The notes below the pieces were generated by a model. The model was not told the DNA's origin. It made no database searches and saw only the letters and a program-made list of their open reading frames with translations. The position numbers and the translations under genes are program-made. From an uncultured Anaerolineaceae bacterium (GTDB taxonomy: Bacteria; Chloroflexota; Anaerolineae; Anaerolineales; Anaerolineaceae), in assembly GCA_937907495.1 (NCBI GenBank), contig CALESS010000374.1, positions 1-10,335 on the forward strand: DNA of 10,335 nucleotides, in the 5' to 3' direction. Of the stretch, positions 4,655-10,335 are shown piece after piece; position 1 is the stretch's first letter, and each line of letters begins with the position of its first letter.

Positions 4655-7477
4655 ATGGTTCGAGAAAAAATCAGCCGGTCAATGGTTCTGGCAGGCACAC
4701 TCTTTGTTTTTACCATCCTGGCCCTCTGGGTCAGCGTGTTCCTTTACCGTGAACAGCGGGTGCAGAGCACGCTGCGCACCTGGAATGAATTACAGCTCCA
4801 GGTGGTGCAAAGTGCGGCGCGCGCCACCCAATCCTGGCTGGAATACCGCCTGACGGAAAACCACATCAGCGTGGCACAGGCCAAGCAGGAAGCCCTCAAT
4901 CAATTTATCGCCCCCATCCGGGTGATGAACGGCGGGCAGGCCTGGGTTTACAACCGCCAGCAGGTGGTTTTTAACGAACGATCCGATTTCCCCGCAAGCT
5001 ACCAGGGCAAGAGCATCCAACAGATTTTTGAACTCCAGGCTGCCAGGGGGGCAGCCCACTACAACGATTTAATTGCGGCGGTGGAAAACCAGGGCGAAGG
5101 CACGGGCTGGTACATCTGGTCGGAAGAGAGCGGGCAGGAATACGCCGCCTGGACAACCGTGCAATTGCGGGATGAAGCCTGGACGATTGGCATTTCCACC
5201 CCTCGCCGCGAAATCCTGGCTTCTGCGGGCCAACAGCGGGAATTTTTTAACAACCTCCTGGGGGCCAGCGCCATCAGCCTGTTACTCATTTCAATTTTCC
5301 TGTTCATCCTGGGGCAGCAACGCAGCACCCAAAAACAAGTGAGCGAACTGGAAACCACGGTTGCCAGCCGCACGGCGGACCTTTCCAATTCGGAATTGCG
5401 CTACCGCAGCCTGGTGGAAAACCTGCAAGAAGGGATCATCATCTTCGACCTCGAGCAGGAAGCGGTGATCTTTTCCAACCCGGCAGTGGTCAATATCTGC
5501 CACTGTCTGGCAATTCCTTCCGCCACCGGCACCATCTGCATCATTGAACGGATTGTAGAAGAAGACCGGGCGCGGGCGCGCCAGCAGGTGCTGAACGCCC
5601 GCAACGATGAACGCAGCGTGGCAGATTACCAGGCGCTGACCTTTGACGACCAGCTTATCTGGCTGCAATTGACCTGTACGAAGGTGGAGTTTGAAGGACA
5701 TGCCGCGGCAATGTTGATGCTGGTGGATATCACCGAGCGCAAACGAGCCGAAACCGGGCGGGTGGAAAGCGAAGAACGGTACGCCCTGGCAGTGGCTGGC
5801 GCCAAGGATGGCATCTGGGATTGGGACTTACGCAACAACAAACTCCATGTCTCCACCCGCTGGAAAGCCATCCTGGGCGAAGCCGAATCCTACCCGATTG
5901 ACACCCCGCAAGCCTGGTTCAGCCGCATTCACCCCCAGGATATGGACCGGGTGCGCTCTGAAATTGATGCCCACCTGCGCGGTGAAACCCCGCAATTGGA
6001 ATGTGAATACCGCATTCTGCACCGGGATAGCGCCTACCGCTGGGTGCAAACCCGCGGCGTAGCCATCAGCGAGGGCGGAAATAAACCGACCCGCATTGCC
6101 GGCTCCATGACCGATATCACCGCCCGCAAGGGGATCGAAGACCGCCTGCGGCATGACGCCATGCACGACCCTCTGACCCACCTGCCCAACCGGGCCTACT
6201 TTGTGGATCAACTGGGGCGGCTGGTGGAACGCAGCCGGCGCCACGCAGAATACCAGGCCGCCGTGCTGTTAATTGACCTGGACCGCTTCAAAGTCATCAA
6301 CGAGAGCCTGGGGCACGCCGCCGGTGACCAATTGCTTATCATCACCGCCCGCCGCCTGGAAAGCTGCCTGCGGCTGGGCGACCTGGTGGCCCGCCTGGGC
6401 GGGGATGAGTTTGCCGTGCTGCTGGATGACCTCACCGAGCCGCAGGATGCCATCCGGGTGGCGGAACGAATCTTGAAAGACCTGGCCCTGCCCTTCTCCC
6501 TGCAAAGCCAGGATGTGTTCATCACCGCCTCCATGGGCATCACCATTTCCAACCAGCTTTATACCCGCGCCGAAGACCTGCTGCGGGATTCAGATACCGC
6601 CCTTTACCGGGCCAAATCCGCCGGGCGGGCGCGCTTCCAAGTGTTTGATACGGAGATGCACTCGCGCTCGTTGGCGCTCTTCCAACTGGAAGCCGAGCTG
6701 CGGCGGGCGTTGGAGCGGCAGGAGTTTGAAAATTATTATCAGCCGGTGATTTCGATGAACAGCGGGCGGGTGATTGCGGTGGAAGCCCTGCTGCGCTGGC
6801 AGCACCCGGTGCGCGGCACCATTCTGCCGGGCGAATTCATTGCCCTGGCAGAAGAAACCGGGCTGATTGCCCCCCTGGGCGAATGGGCGCTGCGCACTGC
6901 CTGTAACCAGGCACGCTCCTGGTCAGACCAGGGCATCCGCGGCATCCAGGTGGCGGTTAACCTTTCCGCCTATCAGTTGCGGGATCCGCACTTTGCCAAG
7001 CTGGTATATAAAATTCTGATTGAAACCGGCCTGCCTGCCTCTCTGCTGCAACTGGAGATCACGGAAACGGCTGCCATGCAAGACCTGGAGCAGACCGTGG
7101 TCACGCTGCGCGAGTTGAAGAACATGGGCGTCAAGATCGTGATTGACGATTTTGGCACCAGCTATTCTTCCCTGGGTTACCTGAAGCGCTTCCCGGTCAG
7201 TTCGATCAAGATTGACCGCTCATTTATTCAGGATATCATCAGCGATCCGGATGATGCAGCCATCACCACGGCCATCATCGCCATGGCGCATATTTTGGGC
7301 TTGAGCACCATCGCCGAGGGGGTGGAAACAGAACAGCAGTTGAACTTCCTTTCTGCCCGCGGCTGTGATGAAGTGCAAGGCTACATCTTCTCCCGCCCGC
7401 AGCCCGCCCACAAGATGACCACCATGCTGCTAGAGCCGCGCCCGATGCTGCCGGATAATTTCGACCAGGATTTATAA
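4655..7477 (+). CDS. Membrane-bound Cache-PAS-PAS-GGDEF-EAL bifunctional c-di-GMP enzyme
   Basis: This 940-residue protein should make and break cyclic di-GMP at the inner face of the membrane. An N-terminal membrane helix (about 10-30) and a second (about 198-219) bracket an extracytoplasmic sensor of about 165 residues that resembles a Cache domain. A short helical linker leads to PAS domains (about 246-366 and 375-493), GGDEF (about 497-660) and EAL (about 685-935). The cyclase motif is intact (GGDEF at 582-586). The inhibitory RxxD site is present (Arg573-Asp576, five residues before GGDEF). The phosphodiesterase residues are all visible: EALLRW at 710-715, Asn769, Glu801, Asp831-Asp832, Lys852, Glu888 and QGY at 908-910; the usual GTGYSSL is GTSYSSL. 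Both activities are therefore possible, with the balance presumably set by Cache and PAS inputs. There is no receiver domain, so control by the kinase pair upstream, if any, is indirect. Confidence 0.93.
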   Translation: MVREKISRSMVLAGTLFVFTILALWVSVFLYREQRVQSTLRTWNELQLQVVQSAARATQSWLEYRLTENHISVAQAKQEALNQFIAPIRVMNGGQAWVYNRQQVVFNERSDFPASYQGKSIQQIFELQAARGAAHYNDLIAAVENQGEGTGWYIWSEESGQEYAAWTTVQLRDEAWTIGISTPRREILASAGQQREFFNNLLGASAISLLLISIFLFILGQQRSTQKQVSELETTVASRTADLSNSELRYRSLVENLQEGIIIFDLEQEAVIFSNPAVVNICHCLAIPSATGTICIIERIVEEDRARARQQVLNARNDERSVADYQALTFDDQLIWLQLTCTKVEFEGHAAAMLMLVDITERKRAETGRVESEERYALAVAGAKDGIWDWDLRNNKLHVSTRWKAILGEAESYPIDTPQAWFSRIHPQDMDRVRSEIDAHLRGETPQLECEYRILHRDSAYRWVQTRGVAISEGGNKPTRIAGSMTDITARKGIEDRLRHDAMHDPLTHLPNRAYFVDQLGRLVERSRRHAEYQAAVLLIDLDRFKVINESLGHAAGDQLLIITARRLESCLRLGDLVARLGGDEFAVLLDDLTEPQDAIRVAERILKDLALPFSLQSQDVFITASMGITISNQLYTRAEDLLRDSDTALYRAKSAGRARFQVFDTEMHSRSLALFQLEAELRRALERQEFENYYQPVISMNSGRVIAVEALLRWQHPVRGTILPGEFIALAEETGLIAPLGEWALRTACNQARSWSDQGIRGIQVAVNLSAYQLRDPHFAKLVYKILIETGLPASLLQLEITETAAMQDLEQTVVTLRELKNMGVKIVIDDFGTSYSSLGYLKRFPVSSIKIDRSFIQDIISDPDDAAITTAIIAMAHILGLSTIAEGVETEQQLNFLSARGCDEVQGYIFSRPQPAHKMTTMLLEPRPMLPDNFDQDL

Positions 7478-7524
7478 GCCGCTTCCCCTCTCCAACCGCT
7501 ATGCTTTCAGCCTAAACCATTTAC

Positions 7525-7555
7525 CTCCAGGCAGGCGCACCTGCCTGGAGCTTTT
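7525..7555 (+). terminator. Strong Rho-independent terminator after the GGDEF-EAL gene
   Basis: CTCCAGGCAGG (7525-7535), loop CGCA, CCTGCCTGGAG (7540-7550) is a perfect 11-bp stem followed by CTTTT. It lies 48 bases after the stop codon and separates the c-di-GMP gene from the ABC-F gene. Confidence 0.9.
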
Positions 7556-7624
7556 AAGTTGAGCCCTGGCACAGTTATTGCAACCTATTCCCTTGCAGGA
7601 CAAAATGCAGTGCCCCACCTCTTT

Positions 7625-7654
7625 CCTCCCGCGGGCTGCGACCCCCGTGGGAGG
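7625..7654 (+). repeat. Stable hairpin in the ABC-F upstream region
   Basis: CCTCCCGCGGG (7625-7635) pairs with CCCGTGGGAGG (7644-7654) over 11 bp with one G-U, loop CTGCGACC. It is not followed by a T-run. It lies about 100 bases before the ABC-F start and upstream of the predicted promoter at 7714. It would be part of a leader only if transcription starts further upstream. Confidence 0.55.
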
Positions 7655-7713
7655 ATTGATTCTCCCCCCGGCCCGATCAAGCCTTCCCAAACAGCTTCAG
7701 GCAAGCCTTTCTC

Positions 7714-7745
7714 TGGTAAAATTCGGATGCCATGAGAACCCGGAG
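7714..7745 (+). promoter_or_regulatory. Extended -10 promoter and ribosome binding site of the ABC-F gene
   Basis: TG (7714-7715), G, TAAAAT (7717-7722; 5 of 6) is an extended -10 element with a predicted start near 7727-7729 and no good -35. GGAG at 7742-7745 is 6 bases before ATG 7752 and fixes that start. The mRNA leader would be about 25 bases. Confidence 0.55.
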
Positions 7746-7751
7746 TATGCA

Positions 7752-9668
7752 ATGTCCCTGATTACCGCCACCGAACTGGGCAAATCTTTTGGCCCGGTTG
7801 ATATCTTCAGCAATATCTCGCTCAGCATTCCGCACCGCGCCCGGATTGGCCTGGTGGGGCCAAACGGCGTGGGTAAAACCACCCTGCTGCGCATCTTGAT
7901 CGGGCTGGAAGAACCCTCCGAGGGGGAAGTTCAACGCGCCCGCAACCTTTGCCTCGGCTATCTGCCGCAGGAAGCCTTCTTTGAATCCGAGGGCACCTTG
8001 TGGGATGAAGTGGTCAAACCCTTCGCCGGGCTGCGCGCCCTGCAGACCGAAATGGCAGCCCTCGAGCATGCCATGGCCGACCCATCCCGGGCGGAGGAAG
8101 CCCTCGCTGCCTATGGCAAGCTGCAAATTCAGTTTGACCACCAGGGCGGTTACACCTATGAACTCCGCATCCGCCAGACGCTGACCGGTCTGGGCTTCAC
8201 AGCTGCTGATGAGCAGCGGCCAATGAGCCAGCTTTCCGGCGGCCAGCGGACGCGGGTCCTGCTGGCCAGGCTGTTGCTTTCGGAGCCGGATGTGCTGTTG
8301 ATGGATGAGCCAACAAACCACCTGGATATCGCCGCCATTGAATGGCTGGAAGATTTCCTGGCCGATTGGCCGGGGGCGGTATTGATCGTCTCCCACGACC
8401 GCTACTTCTTGGACCGGGTGACCAATACCATCTGGGAGATGACGCCCTCGCTGGAGCTGTATCACGGAAATTACAGCGCCTTTCTGCAGCAGCGGGAAGA
8501 GCGTTACGCCCGCCGGTTGGAGGAATACGAAGCCCAGCAGGCTTTCATCCAGAAGGAAGAGGAATACATCCGGCGCAACATGGCCGGGCAAAACACCCGC
8601 CAGGCGCAGGGCCGCCAAAAGCGCCTGGAACGGATGCTGGAAGAGGCACGCCTGACCCCGCCGCACATCAACGCCCAGCGCTTGCACTTGCGCCTGGAAC
8701 CCGCCAGCCGTTCCGGCGACCTGGTGATCCGCACCCGCGGCCTGAGCGTGGGCTATGCCGATGAAGGCCGGCCGCTCTTCAATGCGCCTGACCTGACCCT
8801 CACCCGCGGCGAGTGTGCTGCGGTCATCGGGCCGAATGGGGCGGGCAAAACCACCTTCCTCAAGACCTTGCTGGAGCAGATCCCGCCGTATGAAGGCGAA
8901 GTGGTGATGGGCGCCTCCCTGCAGATCGGCTACTTTGCCCAGACGCACGAAGGCTTGCACCCGGATTGGACGTTGATGGAGGAGATCGAACACGCCGCCC
9001 CCAACTTGCTGCCCGGCGCCATTCGCGATTACCTGGCGAAATTCCTCTTCACCGGGGATGAGGTCTTTCACAAGGTGGAAACCCTCTCCGGCGGGGAGCG
9101 CAGCCGCTTGGCACTATCGCTGCTGGCGCTGCGCGGGGCCAACCTGTTGCTGCTGGATGAACCGACCAACCACCTCGATCTGCCATCACAGGAGGTGTTG
9201 CAATCCATTCTGGATAACTTCAAAGGCACCATTCTGCTGGTGAGCCATGACCGCTACCTGATTGACGCCCTGGCGACCCAGATCTGGGAGGTGATGCCAG
9301 ATTCCGGCAGGCTGAAGGTCTTTGATGGCAACTACAGCCAGTACAAGGAATTCCGCCAGTACGAGGCAGAGAGAGCCGCCCTGGCTGCGCTGACCAACCG
9401 CCCGCAGGAACAGGCTGCCCGCCCGATCCGCCCTTCCGGCCCGAGCAAAGATCAACTGCGACGGCGCCAGAAAAAGTTGGAAGCGCTCGAGGCGGAGATC
9501 ACCGAACTGGAGCAGCAACTGGCGGCTCTCACCCGCCAGTTGGAAACCCCCACCCGTGACCTGGGGTTGGTGCAGAAGCTCGGGCATGAATATACCTTGC
9601 TGCACAAGAAGCTGGAAGACCGCATGGAAACCTGGGCCCGCCTTTCAGCGGACCAGTACGCTTCGTAA
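7752..9668 (+). CDS. ABC-F family ATP-binding protein (translation factor type)
   Basis: This 638-residue soluble protein has two ABC ATPase cassettes and no membrane domain, the ABC-F layout (EttA, Uup, YdiF and antibiotic ribosome-protection proteins). Cassette 1: Walker A GPNGVGKTT (36-44, Lys42), signature LSGGQ (161-165), Walker B with Asp185-Glu186 in MDEPTNHLD, H-loop SHDRYFLD. Cassette 2: Walker A GPNGAGKTT (from 360, Lys366), signature LSGGE (445-449), Asp469-Glu470, SHDRYLID. The linker between them (about 235-320) is charged and helical with GNYS and QAQGRQKRLE, as in the P-site-tRNA-interaction arm. A C-terminal coiled coil (about 560-638) recalls the Uup/YdiF group, as does the length. 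It probably acts at the ribosomal E site to restart stalled ribosomes; drug protection cannot be judged from sequence. The frame is open 58 codons further upstream, but the promoter and GGAG support ATG 7752. Confidence 0.92.
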   Translation: MSLITATELGKSFGPVDIFSNISLSIPHRARIGLVGPNGVGKTTLLRILIGLEEPSEGEVQRARNLCLGYLPQEAFFESEGTLWDEVVKPFAGLRALQTEMAALEHAMADPSRAEEALAAYGKLQIQFDHQGGYTYELRIRQTLTGLGFTAADEQRPMSQLSGGQRTRVLLARLLLSEPDVLLMDEPTNHLDIAAIEWLEDFLADWPGAVLIVSHDRYFLDRVTNTIWEMTPSLELYHGNYSAFLQQREERYARRLEEYEAQQAFIQKEEEYIRRNMAGQNTRQAQGRQKRLERMLEEARLTPPHINAQRLHLRLEPASRSGDLVIRTRGLSVGYADEGRPLFNAPDLTLTRGECAAVIGPNGAGKTTFLKTLLEQIPPYEGEVVMGASLQIGYFAQTHEGLHPDWTLMEEIEHAAPNLLPGAIRDYLAKFLFTGDEVFHKVETLSGGERSRLALSLLALRGANLLLLDEPTNHLDLPSQEVLQSILDNFKGTILLVSHDRYLIDALATQIWEVMPDSGRLKVFDGNYSQYKEFRQYEAERAALAALTNRPQEQAARPIRPSGPSKDQLRRRQKKLEALEAEITELEQQLAALTRQLETPTRDLGLVQKLGHEYTLLHKKLEDRMETWARLSADQYAS

Positions 9669-9712
9669 ACTGTTCACCGCACAGGGCTGCAGAACCGGGG
9701 GGGCGCGGAGAA

Positions 9713-9731
9713 GCCTTGTGAACAACAAGGC
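9713..9731. repeat. Perfect 7-bp hairpin in GA-rich spacer
   Basis: GCCTTGT (9713-9719), loop GAACA, ACAAGGC (9725-9731) begins 44 bases after the ABC-F stop. No T-run follows on either strand, so it is at best an RNA-stabilising hairpin or part of an unusual terminator. It interrupts a GA-rich stretch (CGCGGAGAA before it, GCAGAGAATACAGAGAAAA after it). Confidence 0.45.
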
Positions 9732-9869
9732 GGCAGAGAATACAGAGAAAAGCTCAAATGTTTTCCCATTGTTCGCCGAGAGTGCGTTTCGCACCCCTCC
9801 CTCCCCGGTGATGGCGCATAACCTATACGTGTGATCCGGGTTGAAGGCGTTCGCTCCCCGGGGATTTGA

Positions 9870-9885
9870 TGCTATAATTTTTTAT
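9870..9885 (+). promoter_or_regulatory. Extended -10 promoter of the GNAT gene
   Basis: TG (9870-9871), C, then a consensus TATAAT (9873-9878) is a full extended -10 element. The -35 region (TTCGCT at 9850-9855, 17-base spacing) is weak. The predicted start is 9884-9885, so the leader before ATG 9896 is only about 11-12 bases and carries no Shine-Dalgarno sequence. Confidence 0.7.
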
Positions 9886-9895
9886 GGAATAACCT

Positions 9896-10335
9896 ATGAA
9901 TATCACCATCCGCCCCGCCGATGACAAAGATTACGAGGTGTTCGAAACCCTGTTCGCCCTGCTGAACGAACTGCATGCCGTGGAATATCCGGGCATCTTC
10001 CAATCTACCAGCGGGCCCATCCACCGGCGGGATTATTTCTCCGGGCTGATTGCCGATCCCAACTCCGCCCTCTTCATCGCCGAGTGGGACGGTCAACCGG
10101 CGGGCTTTATCCTGCTGTATTTGCGCGATACCGGGGAAGTGCCGGTGATGCGGCCGCGCAAGTATGTGGCGGTGGAAAGCCTGTACGTCCACGCCCACCT
10201 GCGTCAGCATGGGCTGGGGGAAATGTTGATGTTGAGCGCGGAGGAGTGGGCATTGGAGAATGGCGCTGACAGTTTGATGTTGAATGTGTATGGCTTCAAT
10301 ACTGCCGCCCGCGGACTTTATGAGAAGTTAGGCTA
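9896..10335 (+). CDS. GNAT-family N-acetyltransferase (3' end outside window)
   Basis: The first 146 codons run from ATG 9896 to the window edge without a stop. The protein begins MNITIRPADDKDYE, the usual first strand and helix of GNAT enzymes. It continues with a substrate-side region, FIAEWDGQPAGFILLYLRD (strands 2-4), then VESLYVHAHLRQHGLGEMLM. This last holds the acetyl-CoA pyrophosphate-binding R-x-x-G-x-G (Arg103, Gly106, Gly108). It ends with LNVYGFNTAARGLYEKLG, the motif B region typical of the fold, so little is missing. It should transfer an acetyl group from acetyl-CoA to an amine. The substrate is unknown and could be an amino-acid, peptide or antibiotic amine. It has its own promoter and is unlikely to be co-transcribed with the ABC-F gene. 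Confidence 0.88.
   Translation, partial: MNITIRPADDKDYEVFETLFALLNELHAVEYPGIFQSTSGPIHRRDYFSGLIADPNSALFIAEWDGQPAGFILLYLRDTGEVPVMRPRKYVAVESLYVHAHLRQHGLGEMLMLSAEEWALENGADSLMLNVYGFNTAARGLYEKLG

Noticed and set aside
7578..7606. TTGCAA-17-CAAAAT as a promoter for the ABC-F gene
   Set aside because: Only 4 of 6 matches in each box; the extended -10 at 7714-7722 is better placed and stronger. Kept only as an alternative in the finding on the ABC-F leader.
7578..7751. 58-codon N-terminal extension of the ABC-F frame
   Set aside because: The residues are Pro-, Leu- and Ser-rich without family similarity. It passes through a hairpin and the likely promoter, and GGAG before ATG 7752 gives a normal ABC-F N-terminus.
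7677..9071. 464-codon open frame on the minus strand opposite the ABC-F gene
   Set aside because: It lies wholly antisense to unmistakable ABC-F motifs and its translation is low-complexity (rich in Gly, Gln, His, Leu) with no recognisable domain. Long antisense frames are common opposite GC-rich genes.

Overview
This looks like an ordinary chromosomal stretch of a GC-rich bacterium, most plausibly from the Chloroflexota (Anaerolineae-like). That placement is inferred from protein style only: soluble GAF/PAS histidine kinases in tandem, a lectin-like DUF1080-type domain and an ABC-F protein. No rRNA or other marker gene is present. Every gene reads on the + strand. I see no mobile element, CRISPR array, tRNA or rRNA.

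Layout. (1) 1-483: C-terminal part of a protein with a concanavalin-A-like / DUF1080-type domain. (2) 484-843: a 360-base non-coding stretch with a GC-rich, repeat- and palindrome-rich half, a good Rho-independent terminator at 725-747, then a T-rich half ending in an extended -10 promoter whose predicted start is the next ATG. (3) 844-4448: a tightly coupled pair of cytoplasmic sensor-kinase genes, REC-GAF-HisKA-HATPase then REC-GAF-PAS-HisKA-HATPase, 2 bases apart and followed by a short hairpin. (4) 4655-7477: a membrane-anchored Cache-PAS-PAS-GGDEF-EAL protein, followed by a strong terminator at 7525-7555. (5) 7752-9668: an ABC-F ATPase that probably acts on ribosomes. (6) 9896 to the end: the first 146 codons of a GNAT acetyltransferase.

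The most unusual part is the kinase pair. Both N-terminal receiver domains have lost the phospho-accepting aspartate (Asn58 in the first, Ala57 in the second), the conserved lysine (Trp108, Leu107) and part or all of the acidic pocket. They are therefore pseudo-receivers. The first protein has also lost its phospho-accepting histidine (Asn338 in an otherwise good H-box) but keeps an ATP-binding lid, so it looks like a pseudokinase. The second keeps His428 and all ATP-site boxes. The picture is a translationally coupled pseudokinase/kinase pair, each with a non-phosphorylatable receiver. The pair may work as a heteromer and pass phosphate to a response regulator outside the window.

The next gene encodes a c-di-GMP synthase/phosphodiesterase with both active sites and the inhibitory site intact. 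It has no receiver domain, so any link to the kinases would be indirect. Three genes (first kinase, ABC-F, GNAT) are preceded by TGnTAnnAT extended -10 elements. Two of these share the near-identical 10-mer ATGCTATMAT and sit so close to an ATG that the mRNAs should be leaderless or nearly so. All motif alignments were made by eye.
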